A stretch of 64,000 nt of DNA. Source: NCED01 sp035493955 (lineage in GTDB: Bacteria; Pseudomonadota; Alphaproteobacteria; Caulobacterales; Caulobacteraceae). The notes under the pieces were generated by a model. The model was not told the origin of the DNA, did not search any database, and saw only the letters and a list, made by a program, of their open reading frames with translations. The translations under genes and the position numbers were made by a program. Numbering within the stretch: position 1 is the first letter of the stretch; each line of letters opens with the position of its first letter. The DNA lies in assembly GCA_035493955.1 (NCBI GenBank), contig DATJHI010000040.1, forward strand, positions 62,001-126,000, given 5' to 3'. Shown piece after piece: positions 26,777 to 35,119 of the stretch.

Positions 26777-28326
26777 GAGGCTGATCCAGTCTTGATTGGA
26801 GGGGCCGCGCGGGCCTTGCGACGAATGCCGAACTTGAGTTTGAGACGGCGCCAGCCGATCACGACGCCGCTGACGGAGACGACGAGCCCGCCGATGGACA
26901 GGAACCAGATGATCGCTTCGCGGCTGGGCGAATGGCGCATCAGGATCGGCAGGTCGAAGGCGTGGGGCAGGTTGAACAGCCATCGGTAGACGCGCCCGCT
27001 GCGATCGGTGCGCCCGAGGACCTCGCCGGTGACGGGATCGATATGGACCCAGGTCCTGTCGACATCGTCGAAACCGACGCGCAGCACCGGCAGGCGGCGC
27101 GGATTTCTGCGCGTGGAATACCAGTAGTCGTCGTCTTCGGTCAGCAGCTTGACGAACTGCACCCGCGCGGTCGGGACCAGGGTCCGGGCGTTGGCGACGA
27201 GCGTGAGCCTGGGCAGGCTGACCGGGGTTCCCGTGCGGGCGTCCAACACGGTTTCAGCCAGGCTCGTCCCCATCAGCACCACGAGCGGACGGCCCGCCAT
27301 CCAGATCAGGCGGGCCTCGCGGGCGTCCCTGACGGGCAGGCCGCGCAGGACCGCCAGGTCGGTGGCGAAAGCCGGTTTGTCCTGGTCGGCGTATCTGGCC
27401 AGGGCCGCGTTGGAGACCGGCGGGCGGGAAAACAGGTGCAACGGGTTGACCGAGAGCCAGCCCGAGACCAGCCAGGTGATGACGAACAAGCTGGCGGCCA
27501 GCCCGACAAGGTGGTGCCACTGCATCCAGCCGCGATAGGGGCTGATCCGAACCAAGGGGCCGTTCTTCCTCGGCTTCAGCCTCAGAAGACCAAGCCAGAC
27601 GCCGGTGATCGCCCCGATGACCGCCGGGCCGGAGGTCCACATGATCGCCTGACGCCAGACCTCGTTGTCCTGACGGATCGCGGTCAGGTAGATCCAATGG
27701 GGGATCGACCCCATCCAGTTCCAGAGCCGCTCCTTGGCGCGGGTGTCCTGGATAACCTCCCCCGTCGTGGATGAGACATAGAGGGTCAGGCCGTCTGCCC
27801 CCGCGAGCCCGATCCTGTAGAGCGGCCGGTGGGGATCGAAACCCTGCGCGACCGTCCACTGGTCGCGGACGATTTCGTGAACAGGCCCGACCTGCCGATC
27901 CGGGACCAGCCGGCGCACCGCCGCCGCGGCTTCGGCCGGGCTGGCGCGGCCGAGGACCCGCCCGTCCACCGCCGACACCGAGGTCCTCTCGACGCCCTCG
28001 ACGATCCGATAGACCGGCTCGCCCCTCAGCATCACGAGCTTGAACTGGGAAGGAAACGCCTTGGCCTTGGCCGCCGCCAGCGCCTGGTCGGGCGTGACTG
28101 CCACCCGCTCCAGCGAGAGCGGCTCCGAATAGGCCATCCGGTCCGCCTCCGTGAAAGCGGGGTACGGGACGTAGACCATCACCAACCCTGAGACGAACCA
28201 GATCGCACACAGGATGCAGGTGGCGATCCCGAGCCAGCGATGGACGATGTAGAGCCACTTCAGCCCGCCCATGAGGAGATTCCTCATGGGCGTTTCGCCG
28301 AGCCGCGGCGGGTTGACGGCCGCCAT
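26773..28326 (-). CDS. PepSY-associated transmembrane protein (PiuB-like)
   Basis: A 517-residue inner-membrane protein with about four to five transmembrane helices: near residue 25 (YIVHRWLGIATCILCAIWFV), around 220, around 280 (HHLVGLAASLFVITWLVSGW) and near the C-terminus. Long periplasmic PepSY-like segments (VDGRVLGRASPAEAAAAV; IDPVTGEVLGRTD) lie between. The family is thought to reduce ferric siderophores or help metal release. The ATG at 28326 follows AAGGAGG with ideal spacing. It lies 26 bp after the receptor gene and overlaps the DUF4198 start, so it is the middle gene of an uptake operon. Confidence 0.88.
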   Translation of the reverse strand: MAAVNPPRLGETPMRNLLMGGLKWLYIVHRWLGIATCILCAIWFVSGLVMVYVPYPAFTEADRMAYSEPLSLERVAVTPDQALAAAKAKAFPSQFKLVMLRGEPVYRIVEGVERTSVSAVDGRVLGRASPAEAAAAVRRLVPDRQVGPVHEIVRDQWTVAQGFDPHRPLYRIGLAGADGLTLYVSSTTGEVIQDTRAKERLWNWMGSIPHWIYLTAIRQDNEVWRQAIMWTSGPAVIGAITGVWLGLLRLKPRKNGPLVRISPYRGWMQWHHLVGLAASLFVITWLVSGWLSVNPLHLFSRPPVSNAALARYADQDKPAFATDLAVLRGLPVRDAREARLIWMAGRPLVVLMGTSLAETVLDARTGTPVSLPRLTLVANARTLVPTARVQFVKLLTEDDDYWYSTRRNPRRLPVLRVGFDDVDRTWVHIDPVTGEVLGRTDRSGRVYRWLFNLPHAFDLPILMRHSPSREAIIWFLSIGGLVVSVSGVVIGWRRLKLKFGIRRKARAAPPIKTGSAS

Positions 28327-28352
28327 CGCGGTCCTCCTTCCAGTCGCGCGCC

Positions 28353-30536
28353 TTAGAGCTTGGCCCGGAAGGTCAGGTCGAAGCCGCGGGGGGCGCCGAG
28401 GTAGACCTGGGCCGCCGTTCCCCACTCGCCGTAGAGTTCGTTGGTGATGTTGCGGGCCCTGAGCGTGATGTCGCCATACCGTACCTGATAGGTCACCGAA
28501 GCGTCGAACAGGGTGTAGCCCGAGACCCTCACCGTATTGGCGTTGTCGCCGAACAGGTGGTTCGAGCGATGCACGCCGGCCGTCAGTCGGACAGGCGCGC
28601 CGTCGAACTGGTAGCTGGCGAACAGATTGTAGACCTGACCCGGAACGTTGGGCGGGGCATTGCCCGCCCGATTGAGCCCGCCGGCTTCGATCAGGGAATC
28701 GAACCGCGCGTTGACGAAAGCGACGTTCCCATCGAGGCGCAGGTTGCGGGTGAGGGCGGCGGCCGCGGAGAGTTCGACGCCGCGCGACGACTGGCTGCCG
28801 CCCTGGATCTGGATGTTCGGGTTCACAGGATCGCGGGTGATGATGTCGTCCTGTTTGATCCAGTAGCCGGCGAGGGTCATTTCAAGCCGCCCGTTCCAAA
28901 GCGAACTCTTCAGCCCGACCTCCGCCGACTTGCCCTGGGTAAGGCTGAAACCGGAGTTGGACTGGTTGAGCAGCACCAGGGTCGAAACGGGCGCGGCGGC
29001 CTTGTTGTACTGGGCGTAGACCTGGGTCTTGGGGGTGATGTCGTAAACCGTGCCGATCCGGAACGACGCCGGCTTGTATGGCTTCACGAAGCCGGAAACC
29101 GTTCCGAGATTGAAGTCCTGGGTTGTCCGGTCGAGCTTGATATCCTCGTAACGAAAGCCGCCGACCAGAAGCCACTTGTCCGTCAGGTTGAACGCCTCCT
29201 CGGCGAGGAAGGCGTTGATGGTGATGTCGGCCGCGACGTTGGCGAAGTTGCCGGCGCCGGGAAAGTTCGCCGGGGTGATCGCCGGGAAGGTTCCCCGCAC
29301 CAAGGCATAGGGGTTGACTGGCGTCGGAGTCCCGAAGCGGCGGGTCGAGAAATGGTCGTTTTCAGTATGCTCGTATCCGACCAGGAACCGGCTGCGGTGT
29401 CCGCCCAGATCGAGGTCCGACGACAGGGTCGCCCGGTCGATCCAGAAATCGAGTTGATTGCGGATGTAGGTCGCCGAGCGGTTCACCAGCCGGGTGGCGG
29501 GCACGTAGGTATAGCTTTCCGCATCGTCCCAGAGCCGGTCGCCCTTGTTCCAGGAAAGATCGTTCAGGAACGTCCATGACGGGCTGATTTTCCATTCGAT
29601 CTGGGAGCGCAGCCAGTAGCTCGTGGAATGCACCTCCCCATCCAGGTATTGGAAGTTGGTTTCCTGCAGCGCCTTGTCGATGACCAGGCCCGTGGGCGTG
29701 GTCGCCACCGTGCTGCGATCCCGCACGACATTCGCGCTCACCAGGGGCGTGCCCCAATAGGTGCGGTTCGCGTCGTTGTTGAACACCTCCGCGGCGAAGA
29801 ACGCCGTCACGTTCGGCGACGGCTTCCAGGTCAGGCCGAGGTTGGCGGTAAGCGTATTGCTCGGCGTATCGTCGATATAGCCCCGGGAGCCGGCGTAGCT
29901 CACCACGGCGCGCGCGGCGGCCTTGTTCGACAACGGCATGTTGGCGTCGGCCGCGACGCGGAAGGTGTCGAACGAGCCGTATTGCGCCAGGCCCTGCAAG
30001 GCCGGCATGTCGAACATCGGCTTCTTGGGGACGAAGTTCACCGAACCGCCGAGCGCGCCCTCGCCGTACAGCACCGACGACGGCCCTTTGAGCACCTCGA
30101 TCCGGTCGAAGGCGAAGGTGTCGTAGTTGCGGGTCACCATCGTCGAAGGCTGATGGACGCCGTCATAGTTGATCGACACCGAGCCCGAGGTGAAGCCCCG
30201 CATCGAATAGGTGCCCGGCCCGCCCCCCGTATCCACCGCCAGGACCCCGGGGGCGCTGTTCAGCGCCTCGTTCGACGTCCGCAGTCCGCGCTCCAGAAAA
30301 CGCTCCTGGGTGAGCACGTCGACGACGGCCGGCGTTTCACGCAGGCTGAGGCCCAGGCGCGACGCGGTCGGACTTTGCGCGTCGAGCTTCATCTCCTGGC
30401 CGCTGCTGACGACGAGTTCGCCCAAGGCGCCCGCCGCGCCATCCTGCGCCGGCGCGGCCAGCGCCGCCCCTGCGACCGCCGCGACGCCGAGCGCCGTTGT
30501 CGCAAGCAAGACGCATTTGCAAAATTTGTAAGCCAC
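28353..30536 (-). CDS. TonB-dependent siderophore receptor
   Basis: An outer-membrane beta-barrel that imports ferric siderophores using TonB energy. I chose the GTG at 30536, which has GGGGGA seven bases upstream; a TTG at 30560 is the alternative. The 727-residue product has a signal peptide ending ALAAPAQDG, a plug domain (LSLRETPAVVDVLTQERFLERG, TYSMRGFTSG, IEVLKGPSSVLYGEGALGGSVNFVPKKP) and a 22-strand barrel ending RGFDLTFRAKL with a terminal-type Leu. The siderophore is not predictable. First gene of the receptor-PepSY-DUF4198 operon, with Fur-box-like dyads at its 5' end. Confidence 0.94.
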   Translation of the reverse strand: MAYKFCKCVLLATTALGVAAVAGAALAAPAQDGAAGALGELVVSSGQEMKLDAQSPTASRLGLSLRETPAVVDVLTQERFLERGLRTSNEALNSAPGVLAVDTGGGPGTYSMRGFTSGSVSINYDGVHQPSTMVTRNYDTFAFDRIEVLKGPSSVLYGEGALGGSVNFVPKKPMFDMPALQGLAQYGSFDTFRVAADANMPLSNKAAARAVVSYAGSRGYIDDTPSNTLTANLGLTWKPSPNVTAFFAAEVFNNDANRTYWGTPLVSANVVRDRSTVATTPTGLVIDKALQETNFQYLDGEVHSTSYWLRSQIEWKISPSWTFLNDLSWNKGDRLWDDAESYTYVPATRLVNRSATYIRNQLDFWIDRATLSSDLDLGGHRSRFLVGYEHTENDHFSTRRFGTPTPVNPYALVRGTFPAITPANFPGAGNFANVAADITINAFLAEEAFNLTDKWLLVGGFRYEDIKLDRTTQDFNLGTVSGFVKPYKPASFRIGTVYDITPKTQVYAQYNKAAAPVSTLVLLNQSNSGFSLTQGKSAEVGLKSSLWNGRLEMTLAGYWIKQDDIITRDPVNPNIQIQGGSQSSRGVELSAAAALTRNLRLDGNVAFVNARFDSLIEAGGLNRAGNAPPNVPGQVYNLFASYQFDGAPVRLTAGVHRSNHLFGDNANTVRVSGYTLFDASVTYQVRYGDITLRARNITNELYGEWGTAAQVYLGAPRGFDLTFRAKL

Positions 30537-30568
30537 TTCGTTATCCCCCGGGTGGTGCAATTAGTTGC
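30518..30568 (-). promoter_or_regulatory. Two Fur-box-like dyads at the receptor 5' end
   Basis: GCAA-TTAG-TTGC (30557-30568) is a perfect dyad. TGCAAAATTTGTA (30518-30530), which overlaps the first codons, is a near-dyad of the same TGCAA/TTGCA type. Such spacing resembles alphaproteobacterial Fur/Mur boxes as I remember them. The siderophore-receptor context makes iron repression likely, but no promoter hexamers could be fixed. Confidence 0.4.
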
Positions 30569-31001
30569 CAAATCAAAAAGAGGCGATTGGCGTTCGAGCT
30601 CGACGCGACCCTGGGTTGTCCCCAGTCTAGTGAAAGCTCAAGCGCAGGTTCGGCCTCCGACCCATTGAATTCATCGGCCTGTCACGGGCGATTCAGCCAT
30701 GCTTACGTGCGCGCCGATGGAACCCCTCATGCGGATGCTCAGAATGTTTTTCCGGCGAGGTAAGTGCGCTAGGCGAACTCCAGCGCGGCGGCCGGTCGAG
30801 GCCGAGATTTACGCCGAGGGGATCGGCGCCCCGCCGCGTATCTGGATATCGAGGATGCGGTACTCCCTAGCACGCACCTCCTAGACTTACCTCATCGGCC
30901 ACGAGCCGATGAGGTCTTTCTGCTGTATGCTGTGCGTTCGCGAGGTCTATTGAAGGCTGCGCCGAAGCGATCGGCGCTCACCAAGATGGCCGCGTTGAGA
31001 A
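30537..31001. other. Intergenic region with an orphan terminator
   Basis: The 465 bp between the receptor start and the SnoaL-like stop hold the receptor promoter region at one end and a strong hairpin with a T-rich flank at 30889-30920. Small open frames are present on the plus strand but show no conserved features. A short RNA transcribed rightward and ending at the hairpin is possible. Confidence 0.5.
30889..30920 (+). terminator. Hairpin terminator without an assigned upstream gene
   Basis: ACCTCATCGGC pairs perfectly with GCCGATGAGGT across a 5-nt loop (30900-30904), followed on the plus strand by CTTTCT. No annotated plus-strand gene ends here, so it may end a small RNA or a short unrecognised gene. 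Confidence 0.6.
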
Positions 31002-31490
31002 CTAACCGCGCAACTGCGCCAGAATTCCAGCGATGTCGCCCATCCCCCAATGCTCGACGATGCGGCCTTTCGCGGTCCTGAAAATATCGCAGGATGTGAA
31101 GCGGAGCGCACGGCCGGAGGGCGCGACACCCATGTACGGTCCGCCATGGGTTCCGGTGTAGACGAAGCTCGCGGCCACCGTGTCGCCGGATGCGACCATC
31201 CGTTCCACGACCACCTTGAGGTCGGGCATCCCCGCCAGGCGCGCCGCGAACAACTCCAGGGTCGCCTGTTTCGAAGGCTTGCCCGGCGCCGGCGGAGCGG
31301 CGGCGCTGAGCTGATGGTTGACGTAGTCGTCCGCAAATAGCCCGCCAAAGGCCGCCATGTCGTGGGCGCTGAGGGCGGCCGCGAATCGTTCAGGGATGGA
31401 TCCGGCCGGAGCCCGCTCGGCGGCCAGCGCCGGGATGGTCACGGAAGCCCCGGCAAGCGCCGTTACTTGCAATATGGCTCTACGGTTCAC
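31002..31490 (-). CDS. Secreted SnoaL-like (ester cyclase type) protein
   Basis: A 162-residue protein of the SnoaL/NTF2-like polyketide-cyclase superfamily. The GTG at 31490 follows GGAGG six bases upstream. It encodes an N-terminus with NRRAILQVTALAGA, which looks like a twin-arginine export signal, ending about ALAAE. The body has the ester-cyclase layout: FAAALSAHDMAAFGGLFADDYVNHQ, LFAARLAGMPDLKVVVERMV, DTVAASFVYTGTHGG and FRTAKGRIVEHWGMGD. The substrate is unknown; export is unusual for this family. It is divergent from the DUF6152 gene. Confidence 0.8.
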   Translation of the reverse strand: MNRRAILQVTALAGASVTIPALAAERAPAGSIPERFAAALSAHDMAAFGGLFADDYVNHQLSAAAPPAPGKPSKQATLELFAARLAGMPDLKVVVERMVASGDTVAASFVYTGTHGGPYMGVAPSGRALRFTSCDIFRTAKGRIVEHWGMGDIAGILAQLRG

Positions 31491-31673
31491 AGACGACCTC
31501 CAAGCTCGTTCCTCAGGTTTGCGTGCCGCCGCTCTATTGAAAGCCACGGACGGGCGGGGACTCCATCGGAGCGCGCCTATTCGATCAGCTTAGGGTTCAA
31601 TTATAGCGATACTTATCCTGAACATTGCGGGGAAGAAACAAATTGGAGTCCGGCTCGAATCTATTGTTTCAGC

Positions 31674-31702
31674 TTGACAAATTTTTGCGTCAGTCCGCCA
31701 AT
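31674..31702 (+). promoter_or_regulatory. Candidate promoter of the DUF6152 gene
   Basis: TTGACA at 31674-31679 is a perfect -35 hexamer. With a 17-bp gap it is followed by GCCAAT at 31697-31702, which loosely resembles the Caulobacter-type -10 (GCTANA). The surrounding 100 bp are AT-rich. Confidence 0.35.
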
Positions 31703-31740
31703 TGCGCTTCCCTTCCAACAAAAAAATTAAGGAGGAACCC

Positions 31741-32145
31741 ATGAAGGAAATGCGGGCGATGTTTCTGCCCTCGATGCTGGGGCTGACGGTTGCTCTGGGC
31801 GCCGTGGCAGGGCCGGCCTTCGCGCACCATTCCTTTGTGATGTACGACAAGGCCAAGACGGCGACGATCTCGGGCACCGTCAAGAGCTGGCAGTTCGCCA
31901 ATCCGCATAGCGAGCTGGTCGTGAGCGTCGTCGAGAACGGCGTATCGAGCGATTACACGGTGGAAGGCTCCAGCGTGAACGTGCTGGTCCGGATCGGTTG
32001 GGGACCCCACAGCTTCAACCCCGGCGACAAGATCACCGTGGTGATGAATCCCATGCGCGACGGCTCCAAGGCCGGGTCCTTCCTTCGCGCCACCCTGGAG
32101 AACGGCAAGACCTTGAGCGCGGGCTCGCAGGCGACGGTGAACTAA
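31741..32145 (+). CDS. DUF6152-family exported protein
   Basis: A 134-residue secreted protein. The ATG at 31741 follows AAGGAGG. The signal peptide ends AFA, exposing a mature N-terminus HHSFVMYD, the defining His-His-Ser-Phe of DUF6152. The core reads ISGTVKSWQFANPHSELVV, VEGSSVNVLVRIGW and FNPGDKITVVMNPMRDGSKAGSF, a small beta domain reminiscent of OB folds. Conserved histidines suggest metal binding, but no function is established. It heads a plus-strand run of exported proteins. Confidence 0.85.
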   Translation: MKEMRAMFLPSMLGLTVALGAVAGPAFAHHSFVMYDKAKTATISGTVKSWQFANPHSELVVSVVENGVSSDYTVEGSSVNVLVRIGWGPHSFNPGDKITVVMNPMRDGSKAGSFLRATLENGKTLSAGSQATVN

Positions 32146-32260
32146 GGCCTGGCGGAACGAAATTGCGGGGTGGCGACGGAACCGGTCGGCTCCGCCGTGG
32201 TCCTAGCCGTCCGCCGCCCAGGCGGCGGCCGGCGACATCGAAAATTGGGGAAGAAACATC

Positions 32261-32587
32261 ATGCGCAGGCTCTGCACTGCCCTCGTCTTATTGGCCGGCC
32301 TGAGCCTTCTCGGCGCCTGCGAAACGGTCCCCGACGGTAACGACGCATTCTTCGTCTACAAGCCTCCGACGCCCAAGCCGGGCTCGAAAGAGGCCGAAAT
32401 CGAGACCCTGCAGAAGGCGACGTCCCTGGCCCAGGGCTCGCTGGCTTGGGAGATCGTGCAGATCTCCAACATCCAACACGACGCCAAAAGCGTGAAGTGG
32501 GTGGCCAGGACCCGTTCTTTGAACCTGCGCTGCACGGCCGATCCCGACGGCTCCAACTCCTACTGTGAGCTGCAACTGCCAGGTTAG
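32261..32587 (+). CDS. Small hypothetical lipoprotein
   Basis: A 108-residue lipoprotein. The lipobox LLGAC ends the signal at Cys20, and the mature sequence begins ETVPDGNDAFFVY. A central acidic/helical segment precedes WVARTRSLNLRCTADPDGSNSYCEL, whose two cysteines could form a disulfide. I do not recognise the family. It lies 115 bp after DUF6152 and 39 bp before the next exported protein, suggesting one operon. Confidence 0.65.
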   Translation: MRRLCTALVLLAGLSLLGACETVPDGNDAFFVYKPPTPKPGSKEAEIETLQKATSLAQGSLAWEIVQISNIQHDAKSVKWVARTRSLNLRCTADPDGSNSYCELQLPG

Positions 32588-32626
32588 ATTCCTGATGGTT
32601 TTCCCTTCGCTGGCTGAGGAAACGAA

Positions 32627-33469
32627 ATGAATGCACGGTTTGGGAATGGGCGGTTGGCCGCCTGGGTGATCGGCCTGGCGACCGCGGGGATCGTGTGCCA
32701 CGCCGGCTCCGCATTGGCGCAGACGGTCAACTATCCCCCCAGCGGACCTAAGCTGCCGAAATTGTCCGAAATGATAGACTGGACCAGCGTCTGGGAACGC
32801 GGCGACGATCCGTTCATCTGGGACAGCAGCATCCCCGTCGGACAACCCCAGACGGCGCCTTACAACGCCGAATACAAGAAGCGCTTCGATGCGATGCCCC
32901 CGCCACGGCAGGCCTTCGCGCTTCCCGGACAGCCGGTCGCCCAGCCCCCGCCTGGAGGGGGGCTGTTCCGCGGCGCCATGCCAGGCTTCATGATCATCCT
33001 GCGTCCCGTGGAGATCCTGATCAACCCGCACGAAATGGTGTTCATAACCGAGGGCCAGAACCAAGTCCGCCGGATATACACCGATGGCCGGCTGCCCCCG
33101 GCCGATCCCGTTCCGACCGCGGCCGGCTATTCCATCGGCCATTGGAAGAACAAGGAGCTGATCGTCGAGACCTGTTGCCTGGCCGAAGGCAGCCGCCTGC
33201 CCGACGGCGGTCCGCACAGCGACGCGATGCACATCACCGAGCGGTTCTATTCGCCCAAGCCCAACATGCTGGTGGACGAAATAAAGGTCGAAGACCCCAA
33301 GGCCTTCACCAAACCCTGGACCACGACGAAGACCTTCTATCGCCGGCCTGACTGGGAGATGCTTCCTCCCGACTTCGCCCCGGCCCCTGCAGGACCGGAC
33401 GGCGGGGCTGGCCCTGGCGGCGGCCCCCCGGCCGGAGCGCCGGCCGCGCAGGCCGGGCCGGCAAGATAA
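32627..33469 (+). CDS. Exported protein of a DUF6152-associated family of unknown function
   Basis: A 280-residue secreted protein with a signal peptide ending ALAQT. Conserved-looking blocks are PGFMIILRPVEILINPHEMV, RRIYTDGR, GYSIGHWKNKELIVETCC, HSDAMHITERF and VEDPKAFTKPWTTTKTFYRR. I recall this DGR / SIGxW / ER arrangement in proteins found beside DUF6152 in Acidobacteria and Proteobacteria, always without known function. The C-terminus is Pro/Gly/Ala-rich and probably disordered. Third gene in the run; role unknown. Confidence 0.7.
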   Translation: MNARFGNGRLAAWVIGLATAGIVCHAGSALAQTVNYPPSGPKLPKLSEMIDWTSVWERGDDPFIWDSSIPVGQPQTAPYNAEYKKRFDAMPPPRQAFALPGQPVAQPPPGGGLFRGAMPGFMIILRPVEILINPHEMVFITEGQNQVRRIYTDGRLPPADPVPTAAGYSIGHWKNKELIVETCCLAEGSRLPDGGPHSDAMHITERFYSPKPNMLVDEIKVEDPKAFTKPWTTTKTFYRRPDWEMLPPDFAPAPAGPDGGAGPGGGPPAGAPAAQAGPAR

Positions 33470-33614
33470 AGGGGGTCGATCCGCGACAGTCGACTTTGAG
33501 GCGTGGCGCCGCCTCACAGCCCGGATGAAGCCAATCGGTGTTGGACGGACAACGCCTTGCCGCGTCAAGCTGCGGTCGAACGCGACGCAGTCGACATCGG
33601 CCAGGGAGTTCGAG

Positions 33615-34526
33615 GTGCACACTTCAAGATCGACGCGATCCAGAAACCGGGTGGCGGGCCGGGTCGCTTGCGCTACGGCCGCGGCCTTGGCCCTTGCCCT
33701 GGCCCTCGGCGGGGCGGCCCACGCCCAGTGGTCCATCGGCCCAGCCGGCGCTCGCCAGGCTTCGCCGGGTCAGAACCATTATCTGTACCTCGTGGCCGCC
33801 GATCCGCTTCCCGGCCTCGAGCAAGCGTTCAACGACGCCTACCAGAACCAGCACATGGGCGACCTGGTGCAGCTCGAGGGCTGGACGGGCGCCCAGCGCT
33901 TCCGCCTGGCGACGGACGGCCAGCCCCGCACGGCGGTCCAGGGCGCCCGCTATGGCTACCTGATCGTCTTCGACCAGGAAGGCGCCAGCCCGCCCGCTCT
34001 CTTCGTCGGCGGCAAAAATCGACGGATACCGGGCTTTGACTATGCGACGCCCGGCGCGAGCTGGCAGGCCACCTATAAGGTGCTCGGACCCAAAAGACGA
34101 CGGCCGGACGGACGCAGCCCGTTCATGCCCGCCGCCTCCGACCTCAACACGCCGCGCCTGAACCGTTATGTCCTGATGGAGTTCGACGATCTTCCGGCGG
34201 GGGTGAAGGCGGCCGACTTCGAGGCGGCGCTGGATCGACGGATCGGCCAGGTCCTGACCCTTCCCGGCTGGATGGCGGCCCAGAGGCTGAGGCTCGAACC
34301 GACCCCGCCGGCCACGGGCCGGGCCCCCCGGGCGGCGGAGCCAGCAGACCAATACCTGACCCTTTGGGAAACTGAGGGGCGATCCGCGGTAGAGGTGCAA
34401 GGAGCCCTGCTCGCGGCGACCAAGGCGGGTAAGGTCGAGGCGCTGACCCGCGACGCGGCCACGGCCGAGTCGACCTATTGGCTGCCGATCAGTCCCTATA
34501 TCACCAAGGACGATTTCGAGCGCTGA
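33615..34526 (+). CDS. Exported protein with two ferredoxin-like (dimeric alpha/beta barrel) domains
   Basis: A 303-residue protein. The GTG at 33615 follows GGGAG six bases upstream and encodes a long Arg-rich signal peptide ending AHAQ. Two similar halves follow: HYLYLVAADPLPGLEQAFND...WTGAQRFRL and RYVLMEFDDLPAGVKAADFE...WMAAQRLRL. Each has the beta-alpha-beta pattern and the GW-AQR-RL turn of EthD/dimeric alpha-beta-barrel proteins. The internal duplication suggests a single chain mimicking the usual dimer. No catalytic residue is obvious. Last gene of the plus-strand exported run. Confidence 0.7.
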   Translation: MHTSRSTRSRNRVAGRVACATAAALALALALGGAAHAQWSIGPAGARQASPGQNHYLYLVAADPLPGLEQAFNDAYQNQHMGDLVQLEGWTGAQRFRLATDGQPRTAVQGARYGYLIVFDQEGASPPALFVGGKNRRIPGFDYATPGASWQATYKVLGPKRRRPDGRSPFMPAASDLNTPRLNRYVLMEFDDLPAGVKAADFEAALDRRIGQVLTLPGWMAAQRLRLEPTPPATGRAPRAAEPADQYLTLWETEGRSAVEVQGALLAATKAGKVEALTRDAATAESTYWLPISPYITKDDFER

Positions 34527-34565
34527 TCGGCGCCCAGGCCGCGGGTCAGGCGCAGGCGGGACGCC

Positions 34566-34976
34566 TCACCAGGGCCGCTGAAAAGCGCTCTGGTTCAGCC
34601 AGTGGATCTGCGACACCAGGGCGTCCAGACGCTTTTCCTGGGCGTTTCTTTCGCCGGCGGTGATCGAACCGCCGTGACGCTCGGTCAGCCGCTTCTTGAA
34701 GTCGCGCATGGCGCCGACTTCCTTGTACACCCGTTCGGCCTCGGCGCCGTCGATGTCGTGCTCGTCCTGCGCCCTATGGAGGCGGCCGACCAGCCAGTCC
34801 TCGCGGTCTTCCAGAGACCAGGCGCCCGTGGGGGCGACCGACGCTCCGGCCTGCGCAGGAGCCGCCGCCGGAGCGGGCGCGGGCGGAGCTGGCCGCGGGC
34901 GCTCCTGGCTCCAGACGGCCGCCGGCGTGGCCAGGAGGGACGCGGCTACGGCCGCCAGGAGGGTCGATCTCATCAT
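34566..34976 (-). CDS. Small periplasmic helical protein, unknown function
   Basis: A 136-residue exported protein with a signal peptide ending VWSQ and a Pro/Ala linker. It has a charged helical C-terminal half (DREDWLVGRLHRAQDEHDID, VYKEVGAMRDFKKRLTERHG, ERNAQEKRLDALVSQIHWLN). This pattern is common in small alphaproteobacterial periplasmic proteins sometimes described as stress or envelope helpers, but I cannot name the family. It is convergent with the duplicated-domain gene. Confidence 0.65.
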   Translation of the reverse strand: MMRSTLLAAVAASLLATPAAVWSQERPRPAPPAPAPAAAPAQAGASVAPTGAWSLEDREDWLVGRLHRAQDEHDIDGAEAERVYKEVGAMRDFKKRLTERHGGSITAGERNAQEKRLDALVSQIHWLNQSAFQRPW

Positions 34977-35119
34977 GGGTGTGGGCCTTTCCGATCGGCG
35001 CCCTTCCAGGGACAGGATGGCAGCCGGCAGTTCGATCGCGTTCAGTTCAAGTTGATGTGTCGCGGGCTGCTGCGACCGGCGCGACGCGTTGCGCCGCGAC
35101 GGTCGCCGATCCCCCGCGG

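Noticed and set aside
30699..30884. A 61-codon plus-strand frame just before the orphan terminator
   Set aside because: Arg-rich composition, no ribosome site and no recognisable family; a noncoding transcript is at least as likely.
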